Part shown: positions 8,882-18,202 of the stretch, in pieces | How the letters are laid out: each line of letters starts with the position of its first letter | How positions within the stretch are numbered: the first letter of the stretch is position 1 | NCBI RefSeq assembly: GCF_029760915.1 | Contig: NZ_CP121685.1 | Location: 656,001-720,000 of the forward strand | Length of the DNA: 64,000 nucleotides | DNA from: Olleya sp. YS | GTDB lineage: Bacteria; Bacteroidota; Bacteroidia; Flavobacteriales; Flavobacteriaceae | Direction: 5' to 3' | Position numbers and translations under genes: made by a program | The notes under the pieces: model-generated | Seen by the model: only the letters and a program-made list of their open reading frames with translations | Told to the model about the DNA's origin: nothing | Databases searched by the model: none

Positions 8882-9892
8882 TTAGTTAACTGCTGGACAG
8901 TTACAGCTATATCTTGCTCTACCACAATTAAAGTTATAACCTAACGTTAATTGATGAAATCCACCATTATTAAAAACCACCGAATTAGCTTGGTAACTAT
9001 AAGTATAAGCAAATACAAAGTTATTAACTTCTACACCCAGTATTGGCGTTATATATTGTAATTTTTGACTACTTACTCCTGCGCCATCAACAAACTCAGC
9101 TCCATCTAAAGATCGTCTGTAAGACAATCCACCCCAAATTTTACCAAAATCAACAGTCTTATAAGCTTTCAAATTGATATCAAAAGAAGCTTCTTCAGTA
9201 GCATCTCTATACATGAACATTGCAGAAGGCTCGAAGCTCCAATCACTTCCGTAACTACCAAAAGTATTACCAACAGACAATAAATAAGTTCTTAAGTTGT
9301 CATAACTTAAACCTTGCTCATTAAAATTAATACCATCATTTTTAAGTAAGTTTTTTACCGTAGCATGTGCATAAAAATTATACAGAAAGTAAGAAAATCC
9401 TAAATCGACATTAAAATTTGTTGCAGATTGTTCGATACCAGCAATTATTGGGTCAAATCCATCTGCCAAGAAACTAGTTTCATCTAATTTATACTGTATA
9501 GCACCAGCACTTAAACCAAAAGATAATTGATTTAAATCTGTTTCACTTCTAGAAAACATAAGGTGATGCGCATAAGTTAGGTAAGCTCCTGTTTGAGAGT
9601 GGTACCCATTTTTATCACTATATACAATAGCTCCAATACCAGATTGTGAGTCGCCTATCCTTCCATTAATACTTGCAGTTATTAGTTTGGGGGCATTATC
9701 ATCTCCAAACCATTGTTGCCTACCAGTAATTCTGAGTTTGGCGCAGTTTGCTGCACCAGCCATAGAGGGATGTATCAAATATAAATTATCCGATAAGTAA
9801 TCTGAATAAATAGGTAATCCTTCTTGGGCTTTAGAAAATTGAGCACTAAATAAGGCTACAATTACTATTAAAAATATGTTCTTTAATCTCAT
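8882..9892 (-). CDS. PorP/SprF family type IX secretion membrane protein (solo copy)
   Basis: A 336-residue outer-membrane beta-barrel protein with signal peptide MRLKNIFLIVIVALFSAQFSKAQ. The diagnostic N-terminal region (LPIYSDYLSDNLYLIHPSMAGAA) and alternating amphipathic strands follow. PorP/SprF proteins help export and attach T9SS type B cargo to the cell surface. Its C-terminus ends in FNCGRARYSCNCPAVN with three cysteines, unlike the copy at 52250-53206. No OmpA or cargo gene is in the same operon. The nearest large cargo gene is 1.6 kb away, behind nifU and dodecin. Confidence 0.92.
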   Translation of the reverse strand: MRLKNIFLIVIVALFSAQFSKAQEGLPIYSDYLSDNLYLIHPSMAGAANCAKLRITGRQQWFGDDNAPKLITASINGRIGDSQSGIGAIVYSDKNGYHSQTGAYLTYAHHLMFSRSETDLNQLSFGLSAGAIQYKLDETSFLADGFDPIIAGIEQSATNFNVDLGFSYFLYNFYAHATVKNLLKNDGINFNEQGLSYDNLRTYLLSVGNTFGSYGSDWSFEPSAMFMYRDATEEASFDINLKAYKTVDFGKIWGGLSYRRSLDGAEFVDGAGVSSQKLQYITPILGVEVNNFVFAYTYSYQANSVVFNNGGFHQLTLGYNFNCGRARYSCNCPAVN

Positions 9893-9981
9893 AATCTCTT
9901 ATTTCGAGGTAGATTGGTCTAAAAATAGCTAGGCTATCAGGTTAATAACTCTTTTTTTAGTTAAAAATTATAACCAAATTT

Positions 9982-10013
9982 CAAATATATAAATTTACAA
10001 CTTATAAATTCAA
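9982..10013 (-). promoter_or_regulatory. Predicted promoter of the solo porP gene
   Basis: On the minus strand TTG (10013-10011), 21 bases, then TATATTTG (9989-9982). This fits the Bacteroidota housekeeping consensus TTG-N(17-23)-TAnnTTTG. It would give a leader of about 80 bases before the ATG at 9892. Confidence 0.6.
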
Positions 10014-10126
10014 TCCTAAAAGTTAAAGCTTCCAAGATAAAAATGTTTTATCAGAAAAACTAAAATAAATCAAAATTGAAGCTTTTATAATGTTCAAATA
10101 TAATAGATATCTATACTTTTCTTTAG

Positions 10127-10134
10127 TATTTTTG
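10127..10134 (+). promoter_or_regulatory. Predicted -7 element for nifU
   Basis: TATTTTTG matches the TAnnTTTG -7 consensus and lies 15 bases before the ATG at 10150. No TTG at the right distance was seen. Its place argues against a start at 10090, since it would then be inside the coding region. Confidence 0.5.
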
Positions 10135-10149
10135 CAAAAAAATAGTAAG

Positions 10150-11052
10150 ATGAGTAATTTCAAAGTTTCCATACAAGAGACCTCCAACCCAAGCATAATT
10201 AAATTTGAACTCAATCAATTTATAACCAAACATCAAAGTTTTGAGTTCAACAATATAGATGAGGCTAAAGATTCACCTTTAGCTCAACAATTATTTTATT
10301 TACCTTTTGTGAAAAAGGTCTATATTTCTAGTAACTTTATTGCTATAGAACGCTATAATATTGTTGAATGGAACGATGTTAAAACTGAAGTTGCAGAGCA
10401 AATCGAATCTTATTTAAACGAAGGTAATTCTGTTGTAAACGATACTGCAAAATCCAATAAAATTGCTGTTACTGTTTATACAGAAAGTACACCAAACCCT
10501 TCCGTTTTAAAGTTTGTAGCTAACAAAAAATTGGTTACATCTTCCTATGAATTTACGTCTATTGAAACCGCAAAACCATCTCCAATGGCGACTGCTTTAT
10601 TTCATTTTCCATTTGTAAAAAGTATCTTTTTTGATGAAAATTACGTGTCAATAACTAAATATGATATTGCTGAATGGAATGATATTTCATTAGAATTAAG
10701 AGAATTTATTAGAACTTACATCGAAAATGGTAAAGAGATTGTATCTCCAAATGCTCCTGAAGTTGTTGAGAAATCAATAGAAAAAGTTGAAGCTCATTTT
10801 GAAACACTTGATGACACCTCAAAACAAATTGTAAATATTTTAGAGGAATACGTCAAACCAGCTGTTGCGAGTGATGGTGGAAATATTCAATTTGAATCTT
10901 ATGATGAAACTTCTAAAACTGTAAAAGTTATTTTACAAGGTGCTTGTAGTGGTTGTCCATCTTCAACATTTACACTAAAAAACGGTATTGAAAACATGCT
11001 GAAAGAAATGCTAGCGGGTAAAGTAAATTCTGTTGTAGCCATCAATGGTTAA
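10150..11052 (+). CDS. NifU-type iron-sulfur scaffold with tandem Nfu N-domains
   Basis: About 300 residues. Two consecutive Nfu N-terminal domains are visible. The first is at about 4-95 (ETSNPSIIKF, LFYLPFVKKVYI) and the second at about 105-200 (ESTPNPSVLKF, LFHFPFVKSIFF). A NifU C-terminal domain then carries the cluster-binding C-x2-C at C266 and C269 (GACSGCPSS). The protein should carry and deliver Fe-S clusters in the cytoplasm. The frame is open back to 10090, but I chose 10150 (MSNFKVSIQE) because homologous chains start there and a -7 box sits in between. Confidence 0.93.
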   Translation: MSNFKVSIQETSNPSIIKFELNQFITKHQSFEFNNIDEAKDSPLAQQLFYLPFVKKVYISSNFIAIERYNIVEWNDVKTEVAEQIESYLNEGNSVVNDTAKSNKIAVTVYTESTPNPSVLKFVANKKLVTSSYEFTSIETAKPSPMATALFHFPFVKSIFFDENYVSITKYDIAEWNDISLELREFIRTYIENGKEIVSPNAPEVVEKSIEKVEAHFETLDDTSKQIVNILEEYVKPAVASDGGNIQFESYDETSKTVKVILQGACSGCPSSTFTLKNGIENMLKEMLAGKVNSVVAING

Positions 11053-11173
11053 TTTCAGCTTTTAAAAGTGACACTTTATCTATTTTAATACTGTATTAGA
11101 AGTTAGAATGCTTCAATTATTACTTTAATATTCGTAATTTTAGAAAAAGAAACATTAATTAAAAACCAATATT

Positions 11174-11374
11174 ATGGCAGTATTAAAAGTAATTGAAGTT
11201 TTATCTAACTCTGATAAGAGTTGGGAAGACGCAACAAAAAAAGCAGTAAAACAAGCCTCTAAGAGTGTAAATAACATACGTTCTGTATATGTACAAGAGC
11301 AAAGCGCTATTGTTAAAGATGATGATGTTACTGAGTTTAGAGTAAATCTAAAACTTACTTTTGAAGTAAAGTAA
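11174..11374 (+). CDS. Dodecin family flavin-binding protein
   Basis: A 66-residue protein with the full dodecin pattern: a beta strand AVLKVIEVL, one helix (SWEDATKKAVKQASKSV) and two strands ending FRVNLKLTFEV. Dodecins form hollow dodecamers that store or buffer flavins in the cytoplasm. Its length is normal. It lies 121 bp after nifU on the same strand and ends at a bidirectional terminator. Confidence 0.93.
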   Translation: MAVLKVIEVLSNSDKSWEDATKKAVKQASKSVNNIRSVYVQEQSAIVKDDDVTEFRVNLKLTFEVK

Positions 11375-11394
11375 TTTTAGTTCTTAATGGTATT

Positions 11395-11427
11395 AAAAAA
11401 GCCTGAACGAGATGTTCAGGCTTTTTT
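11395..11427. terminator. Bidirectional intrinsic terminator
   Basis: Six A, GCCTGAAC, loop GAGAT, GTTCAGGC, six T: a perfect stem between the convergent dodecin and giant secreted protein genes. Confidence 0.92.
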
Positions 11428-11449
11428 ATGTTTATGTTTTTAAGCAATC

Positions 11450-14400
11450 TTATCGTTTTAAAGTAAAGTGTGCTTTAAATTGTTTTTGCTGTGTTAAATC
11501 ACTTGGTTCTTTATAGTCTATTGTAAACCAATAGTCACTGGTTGGCATTGGGTTACCATTAAAGGTTCCATCCCATCCTGGACTGGTTGGACTTAACTGC
11601 TTTAACAACTTACCATAACGGTCAAAGATGTAGATGACTGCATCTGGCTGGTTTTGGATTCCGTAAATATTCCAAGTGTCATTAAAGCCATCATCATTTG
11701 GTGTAAAGAAGTGTGGGTAGTCCATTACGGTTACTGGCACACTGGTTTCTCCACATCCATTGATGTCTCTTACCGTTATTATATGATCGCCTCCTGCAAC
11801 ATCTGTAAAGGTATAAGTGTAGCTGCCATCTGTATTTAATACACCTAATTCCCATACACCATCATCTAAGCTAAACTCGTAAGCTGAGACTCCGCTTCCT
11901 GTGGCTGTGACTAATATATTATGGACGTCTGCAAACGCTTCGGTGGTAACCTCTGCGTCTACCACTGGTGGTTCGCTTTCTTCTACAATAGTGGTATCTG
12001 AGTTTTGACACATCGTAACACTACTTGTGGTCACATCTGTAACAATCACAGTATAGTTTCCGCCTTGTGTTGGTGTTAAACTACTTCCGGTTTCTCCTGC
12101 AAGGGTAACACCTTCTAATAACCACTCAAAGGTATAGTCTGTAGTGTTTAATCCTGTTTCTATTACTGGTGGATTAACCACTTCTGTTCCGTTAGTATTG
12201 ATACATAGCAAATAGCTATCGTCTATATCAAACTCTGGTAATGGGTTGACTTGCAAGGTGATTTCTGCAGTTTCATAACAAATAGAACTGTCTATCATGG
12301 TTCCGGTTCCTGTACCGTCATCTACCATCGTGTCGTTATCCACACGTACATAAATGACTTGTGGGTTGGTCGTATTTTCATACAAGAATGGTATTGGATT
12401 GGTACCTGCATCTGCATCTGCTTGTGTCGCATAGTAGCTAACAATGTAGTTGGCTGGATCTTGTCCATCTAACACGTCTGGGTTTTGAGTTAGTAAATCA
12501 AACTGAGCACTGTCGTTAGTCGTATCTCCATCAGTCTCCATATTATCATCACAAATCTCATATACGATTGGTACCATATCTGGATTGGCTTGTGCGGCTT
12601 CTTGAACTTCTATATTGAAGCTGGTCGTCGTGTCACAACCCGTTAGCGTATTGGTAATATTTACATAAATGGTTTGTGGGTTACTGGTATTGGTATACGG
12701 ACTGCTTAATGCATTCATCGCTGTGTCTGCTTCACCTTGTGTTTCATGGTAGGTTACCGTGAATATACTTGGGTCTTGTCCATTTAATATCTCGTCTGTT
12801 TTACTTTCTAAATCAAATCCGTATTGTCCATCGTTAAATAGTTCGCAATAGATATAATCTTCTATTGGACTTACTACTGGTAATGGATTGACAATTACAT
12901 CAAAACTAACAATGGTATAACATCCTGTTCCGCTTGTTCCTGTTGCATCTGTCCCGTTTGTAACACGTACATAGATGGTTTGTGGATTGATGGCTACGCC
13001 TGGATTGGCTGGATCCTCATTGGTATGCATCGTTGGATCTGCTATTTGATTGGTTCCTGATAAGGCGTCATTTAAATCTGTATAGTAGCTTGCGCTTACT
13101 CCTGCTTCGCCATTAATGGTTGCCACTTCATTGGTAGTTAAATCAAAGATTTCTATTAAATCGTTTGGACCAACGACGTTAACATCATCACACAACTCTA
13201 AATTATCTGGATTTGGTGTTGGTGTTGGGTTTGGTAACACACGAATAGTAAGTGTGGTAAAACTGAAGCATCCTGTGTCTTCATCTGTAACTCTAACATA
13301 TACCGTCTGTGGATTGGCTGGATTGCCATTAACCATCATATTGGTATACATGGTTGGGTCTACTATAGCGTTGGTGTCTGCTTGTGCATCTGCTTGGGTT
13401 TCGTAATAGGTAACAATCCAACTGACGTTTCCTGCGGTGATTTCGTCATTCTTAACCGTTAAATCAAAGACTGCCATGTCATCATTATTTTCATAATAGT
13501 TAGCGTCTAGCTCATCACAAATGGCTAATGGTGTTGGTTGCACAATTACTGGTGGGAACTCTACACGTATAATAAACTGTCCTGTACTTACACATCCATT
13601 GGTATTACTAACTAGTCTGATATAAATAGTTTGTGGATTGGTAGCATTGGTATAGTTGCCTGTATTGACAATTGGACTGGTACCATTCTCTGCGTTTAAT
13701 TGTGTAGTGTGATAGGTTAATGTAAAATCTGCTGGGTTTTGAGCTCCTAAGATTTGCGGTGTCATGACCGTATCAAAATCAAATTGATTGAAGCCATCAC
13801 TATTATCATCACACACAATATAATCGTCTAAAGCTACTGGTACTACTGGTGAAGGTTGTACTTCTAGTGGTAATACAACAACGGTAATACAGCCTGTTAG
13901 ATCGTTTTCTGCTCTAACATATATCATTTGATTGTTGGCTACAATATTGGTGTATGGACTGGTTAATGGGTTTAAGTCATTGGTCGCATCTGCTTGGGTT
14001 TCGTGGTAGCTAATGCTAACGTCTGGCTCGCCATTTAATATGGTTGCTGTTTGACTGTCTAAATCAAAGCTGGTAAACCCATCGTTATCGTCATCACATT
14101 CTACTAGTGCTGTTGGATTGGCTACTGGTGACGGGATAGGATTGACTCTTAAATCTAAGGTTATAGTACTAACACAGCCTGTTACATTATCTTCTGCACG
14201 TATATAAATTGTTTGTGGGTTTGCTGACGTTGCTGGAGCAACTATGGTATTGGTATAAGGGCTAAAAATCTGATTTGCTGCGATTGCATTGTCTGCTCCT
14301 GCTTGTGTGTCGTAATACGTTAATGTAATTCCCGTTTGTCCGTTTAATATTTGTGCATTAGCATCTTCTAAATTAAAAGCTTCTACCTCATCTCCTGGAT

Positions 14401-17400
14401 TATTGTAATCGCATAACTCTAATGGGTCTGGTTGTACTAATACTGGTAATGGATTGACTATTAAATCCATAGTGGTTATGGTAGAACACCCATTAGTATT
14501 ATCATCTACACGCACCCAAACGGTTTGCATGTCTGGTGTAGTATTGGTGTAGGCATTAGGTGTGGCTATAGCGTTTTGCGGTACTGCTGCATTGGCTGCA
14601 GTCTCATAAAACGTGATGGTATAGTCTGCTGCTGCTAGATCGTTAGTCGCATCTGTATCTAATTGGTTTAAAATCTCTGCATTGTTTAATTCTAAATCAA
14701 ATATTGCTATACCATCTGCATCGTTATCACAAACTTCTAATGGGCTTGGGTCTGTAATCTGAGGTGTTGGGTTTACTATTAATACTAAATCGACAAAGCT
14801 AGCACAAGCTGTCGCTATTGTTGAACTTTCTACGCGTACATAAATGGTTTGCATGTCTACCACAATATTATTGTATGGACTAGCTAGTGCATTGACGTTG
14901 TTTTGGGCATCACTTGGTGTTTCGTGATAAGTAACCGTTAAGCCTGGTGCGCCTCCTGTGATTTCCGCTTCGGCATCACTTAATGTAAATACGCCAAAAC
15001 CATCACTGTCTGGATCACAAAACTCTAAAGGGGTTGGTGTAAAGGCTACTGGTGCTTGCTCGACATCTAATTGTAAGGTTGTAGTTGTGTAACAGCTTGT
15101 ATTAACATCCTCAACTCGTACAAAAATCACTTGTGGATTACTAATATTTGTGTAGGGAATTGGTAATGGATTAACTTCCATATCTGCATCCATTTGCGTT
15201 AGATAATACGTCACTGCATAGGCTGGATTACCTCCACTAATCTCATTGTTTTTTATGCTTAAGTCTATAGATGTGAATCCGTCTGGAATAGCATCATCAC
15301 AAACTTCTAAGGGTGTGGGTGGTACTACAGTTGGTAATGAATTTACAACCAAATTAAACTGCGTAGAACCATAACATGTAGGATTAATATTGTCGTTTAC
15401 TCTAACATAAATGGTTTGCTGCGGAGATGTCATATTTTGATATGCTCCAGGATTTAAGATTGGATTAGTCTCAGTAGCAACATCTGCCATGTTTTCATAA
15501 AAAGAGACTGTAAAGTTCATCGGATCTTGAGCTCCTAAAATAGTAGCTTCTTGACTAGTTAAATCAAAGATTTCAAATCCATCATTTGATATGTCATCAC
15601 AAACAATCATATCCATAGGCTGATTAGCTGTAGCATTAGGATTTACAATAAGCGTAAAGCCACCATGCGGTAATTGGTTAGCAGAATAACAACTTGGGTC
15701 TATAGTACTTTCAACTCTAACAAAAATATATTCGTTATTGCTACCATTGTACGGACTTATTAATGGGTTGTTATCTGTATCTGCATCAGCAAATGAGTTG
15801 TGATAAGTTACAGTGTATTCTGATGGTAATTGAGTCCCTAAAATTGTTAGTGTTTGAGATTCTAAATCAAATAACTCAAACCCATCATTGGATGCATCAT
15901 CACAAACTTCAATATTAGGAGCTTGATTTATAACTGACATAATTACATCTAAATTAAAAGGACTGATATCTGAACAAGTTTCAGATAAAGCATCTTCTAT
16001 TCTAACATAAATAACTTCTGGATAAGTCCCAGAACCTACATAGTTAGCAGGATCTAAAATAGGGTTTACATCATTTTGAGCATCGTCTAACCTATTATGA
16101 TAACTCACATTTACATCTGCTGCATTTTGGGTACCAATAACTTCCGTATCATTAACGGTTAAATCAAATATTTCAGGTCCAGCTGAGTTGAAGCATGCAA
16201 AAACATCAATAGTATTTTCTACCATAGGACCTGCAATAAATTCTATTAAAATAGAATCTGTAGCCTGACAGGTAGTAGAAAATACAACATCTACACTATA
16301 AACACCTGGTGAGGTAGCGTCTAAAGTAGAACCTGTTTCACCAGGAATAACATTTCCATCTAAATACCATGTATGTGTAGCAGTAGGCAAATTGGTATCC
16401 AATGGAATTATTCCTCCACTACAAATAGCGTTTCCTTGCGCGATAGTAATGTCATCGCCTAATTCTCCACCTAAATTAAAAGTTCCTGCTCCTAAAAATA
16501 CTGCAGCATTATATGCTGTATCAAATGCATCTGCAATTACTAATTTTATATTATAAGTATTATTAGGTATTACGTTTGAAAATGCAGTCATTGATCTAGT
16601 GTACCCTCTAAAGTTGATAGGAGCATTAGCAACAGGTAAACCTGTAGCGCCATAATAAGAATCAAAAAACTGTGGATTAACTGATGCACAACTTGCGTTG
16701 TAAGTATCATCTCTTACCGTAAACACAGAAACTACGTCTGTAGTCCCAGGAACTATTGCTAAATTTGTTACGGTTCCTGTTGTTAGGTCTGTTAACAAAA
16801 AAGCAAAAGCATCTGTAAAACTACATTGAAATGTACCATACTCTTCAGAAGCAAATAAAAAGTCAAAACTTATGCTATTAGCTATTGGCACAAAATCGAA
16901 TTCAATAAAAGAAGCATCATTTGAATCTCCTAAATTTAAGGTGGGAATAGCATTTTCTAAATCTGCATCACCAGGCCAACCTCCACTACTTTGTGTACCA
17001 GTTTCTGGACCCTCTGCTTCCATCGCATCTCCAGAATTTAGGACAATACCAGCTTCAAAAGGAAAAGCTCCAGGAACTGCTGAAAAGTATCCAATTCCAT
17101 TTTCTTGACCAAAATTTGAGCCTGTACTCCAATTAATATTGGATACAGCTGCACACGGACTGTCAATCAAGACATCCTCAACCAATTCTGGGACGGTATA
17201 AGTTGTTTGATCTACATCTATATATGGACTCAAGACTTCTATTTGAATCGTGGTAGACTCTGAACATCCTGTTGGATTAGTATCAGTAACAGTTAAAGTA
17301 GCTGTAAACGTACCAATATTATTGTAGGTGTGATTTACTGTTTGACCTGAACCTGTAGTTGCATCGCCAAAGTTCCAAGAGTAGACAGCACCTGTCCCAT

Positions 17401-17947
17401 CATCTTCGAAAGTAGCACTACCATTAAAGATTACATTACCACCTAAAGGGATTTGAACAACTCCAGCATTAGCTGCTGGGTCTGTAGAATCTATACTTGG
17501 TGTTATGGTTTGACAAGATTGAAGACAAGATATATTTGCTGCCCAACCTAATGTATTTGCACTTCCGTCTGATACAAACTGGATGGTTAAACATCCTGTT
17601 GAGCTTGTTGAAGAGGCTGAAACCGTCCCAGGGTTGTTAGCAGCTCCACCACCAGAATATACTCCAATTACTGCTGCTGTAGTATCATCACCATCATAAA
17701 TCGTTAATTCATCAAGACCAATTTGGGTACTAAATAAAGTGAATTGTAATTGAACAAATTGATCTGGTCCGTCTGGACAAATTGTTACAACAAAATTTTC
17801 TCCATCTGCATAATTATTTGCATTACCTCCAGAATCGTAAAACACTCCAGAACATTGATTAAATGTTCCGTTTTGCATATTTATATCTTGAGAATAGACA
17901 TTAATTAATGATCCTAAAAATGCTATAGTGAGTAGAAATTTTTTCAT
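11450..17947 (-). CDS. Giant repeat protein with choice-of-anchor L, PKD and T9SS type B sorting domain
   Basis: A 2165-residue secreted protein. A signal peptide of about 20 residues is followed by a CUB-like domain (about 25-140), a PKD domain (about 150-240, YSWNFGDATTGSG), and a choice-of-anchor L domain (about 245-500, FLFASEEYGTFQCSFTDAF). An Ig-like segment comes next, then about 13 units of roughly 100 residues (DNA 12220-16226). Their consensus is xCDD-x-DGF-x-FDL ... YHETQADA ... PYTN ... QTIYVRV ... TGC. The C-terminus (HFFTPNDDGFNDTW to FTLKR) is the CHU_C gliding-associated domain used for T9SS type B export. It is probably a surface adhesin or biofilm protein (inference). Confidence 0.93.
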   Translation of the reverse strand: MKKFLLTIAFLGSLINVYSQDINMQNGTFNQCSGVFYDSGGNANNYADGENFVVTICPDGPDQFVQLQFTLFSTQIGLDELTIYDGDDTTAAVIGVYSGGGAANNPGTVSASSTSSTGCLTIQFVSDGSANTLGWAANISCLQSCQTITPSIDSTDPAANAGVVQIPLGGNVIFNGSATFEDDGTGAVYSWNFGDATTGSGQTVNHTYNNIGTFTATLTVTDTNPTGCSESTTIQIEVLSPYIDVDQTTYTVPELVEDVLIDSPCAAVSNINWSTGSNFGQENGIGYFSAVPGAFPFEAGIVLNSGDAMEAEGPETGTQSSGGWPGDADLENAIPTLNLGDSNDASFIEFDFVPIANSISFDFLFASEEYGTFQCSFTDAFAFLLTDLTTGTVTNLAIVPGTTDVVSVFTVRDDTYNASCASVNPQFFDSYYGATGLPVANAPINFRGYTRSMTAFSNVIPNNTYNIKLVIADAFDTAYNAAVFLGAGTFNLGGELGDDITIAQGNAICSGGIIPLDTNLPTATHTWYLDGNVIPGETGSTLDATSPGVYSVDVVFSTTCQATDSILIEFIAGPMVENTIDVFACFNSAGPEIFDLTVNDTEVIGTQNAADVNVSYHNRLDDAQNDVNPILDPANYVGSGTYPEVIYVRIEDALSETCSDISPFNLDVIMSVINQAPNIEVCDDASNDGFELFDLESQTLTILGTQLPSEYTVTYHNSFADADTDNNPLISPYNGSNNEYIFVRVESTIDPSCYSANQLPHGGFTLIVNPNATANQPMDMIVCDDISNDGFEIFDLTSQEATILGAQDPMNFTVSFYENMADVATETNPILNPGAYQNMTSPQQTIYVRVNDNINPTCYGSTQFNLVVNSLPTVVPPTPLEVCDDAIPDGFTSIDLSIKNNEISGGNPAYAVTYYLTQMDADMEVNPLPIPYTNISNPQVIFVRVEDVNTSCYTTTTLQLDVEQAPVAFTPTPLEFCDPDSDGFGVFTLSDAEAEITGGAPGLTVTYHETPSDAQNNVNALASPYNNIVVDMQTIYVRVESSTIATACASFVDLVLIVNPTPQITDPSPLEVCDNDADGIAIFDLELNNAEILNQLDTDATNDLAAADYTITFYETAANAAVPQNAIATPNAYTNTTPDMQTVWVRVDDNTNGCSTITTMDLIVNPLPVLVQPDPLELCDYNNPGDEVEAFNLEDANAQILNGQTGITLTYYDTQAGADNAIAANQIFSPYTNTIVAPATSANPQTIYIRAEDNVTGCVSTITLDLRVNPIPSPVANPTALVECDDDNDGFTSFDLDSQTATILNGEPDVSISYHETQADATNDLNPLTSPYTNIVANNQMIYVRAENDLTGCITVVVLPLEVQPSPVVPVALDDYIVCDDNSDGFNQFDFDTVMTPQILGAQNPADFTLTYHTTQLNAENGTSPIVNTGNYTNATNPQTIYIRLVSNTNGCVSTGQFIIRVEFPPVIVQPTPLAICDELDANYYENNDDMAVFDLTVKNDEITAGNVSWIVTYYETQADAQADTNAIVDPTMYTNMMVNGNPANPQTVYVRVTDEDTGCFSFTTLTIRVLPNPTPTPNPDNLELCDDVNVVGPNDLIEIFDLTTNEVATINGEAGVSASYYTDLNDALSGTNQIADPTMHTNEDPANPGVAINPQTIYVRVTNGTDATGTSGTGCYTIVSFDVIVNPLPVVSPIEDYIYCELFNDGQYGFDLESKTDEILNGQDPSIFTVTYHETQGEADTAMNALSSPYTNTSNPQTIYVNITNTLTGCDTTTSFNIEVQEAAQANPDMVPIVYEICDDNMETDGDTTNDSAQFDLLTQNPDVLDGQDPANYIVSYYATQADADAGTNPIPFLYENTTNPQVIYVRVDNDTMVDDGTGTGTMIDSSICYETAEITLQVNPLPEFDIDDSYLLCINTNGTEVVNPPVIETGLNTTDYTFEWLLEGVTLAGETGSSLTPTQGGNYTVIVTDVTTSSVTMCQNSDTTIVEESEPPVVDAEVTTEAFADVHNILVTATGSGVSAYEFSLDDGVWELGVLNTDGSYTYTFTDVAGGDHIITVRDINGCGETSVPVTVMDYPHFFTPNDDGFNDTWNIYGIQNQPDAVIYIFDRYGKLLKQLSPTSPGWDGTFNGNPMPTSDYWFTIDYKEPSDLTQQKQFKAHFTLKR
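12220..16226 (-). repeat. About 13 tandem ~100-residue repeats inside the giant type B protein
   Basis: Each unit starts with a Pro-rich linker and a [VEIL]CD[DN] acidic motif, then FDL, a Y-[YH]-x-T-Q-x-[DE]-A segment, PYTN, an IYVRV strand and a T-x-C motif. Units are clearly homologous in protein but well diverged in DNA. One Cys lies near each end of every unit, which may form a disulfide. The Asp-rich motif may bind calcium (inference). Confidence 0.85.
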
Positions 17948-18175
17948 TTCTTTTTTTATAAGAGGGTTTAATAATGGATTAATTTACAATTATACTAAAA
18001 TATCGCCTAATAAATCTGCTCATTTAACCATAAAACTCGTTGAAAAATACAAATCCAATAAAGGTTAAATATGAACAGCCAAACAGAAGTTTTAAGATTT
18101 CAATATTAGTATATCTAATATAACATCTCTGGTTTAATTTTTCCTACCCTAAATTATTAGTTGATTAGATATGTA

Positions 18176-18183
18176 TATATTTG
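18176..18183 (+). promoter_or_regulatory. Predicted -7 element for the MscS gene
   Basis: TATATTTG matches TAnnTTTG and lies 19 bases before the ATG at 18203. No well-spaced TTG was found. It sits in the 255-bp divergent gap (17948-18202) that must also hold the promoter of the giant type B gene. Confidence 0.45.
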
Positions 18184-18202
18184 TATCAACAAATAATTTC
18201 AA

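Noticed and set aside
10090-10149. Twenty extra N-terminal residues for NifU
   Set aside because: The stretch holds a TATTTTTG -7 box and unrelated hydrophobic residues; the ATG at 10150 fits the family.
10023-10214. A 63-residue minus-strand frame across the nifU start
   Set aside because: It overlaps the nifU promoter and the first codons, has no recognisable domain, and the opposite strand codes for a clear Nfu domain.
12220-16226. Regular repeats considered as a CRISPR array or satellite
   Set aside because: The unit is about 300 bp, in frame, and translates to homologous protein domains.
11450-17947. Change of base composition along the giant gene as a sign of a mosaic origin
   Set aside because: Sampled lines vary between 30 and 48 percent G+C without a clear border; Gly, Thr and Asp-rich repeats explain it.
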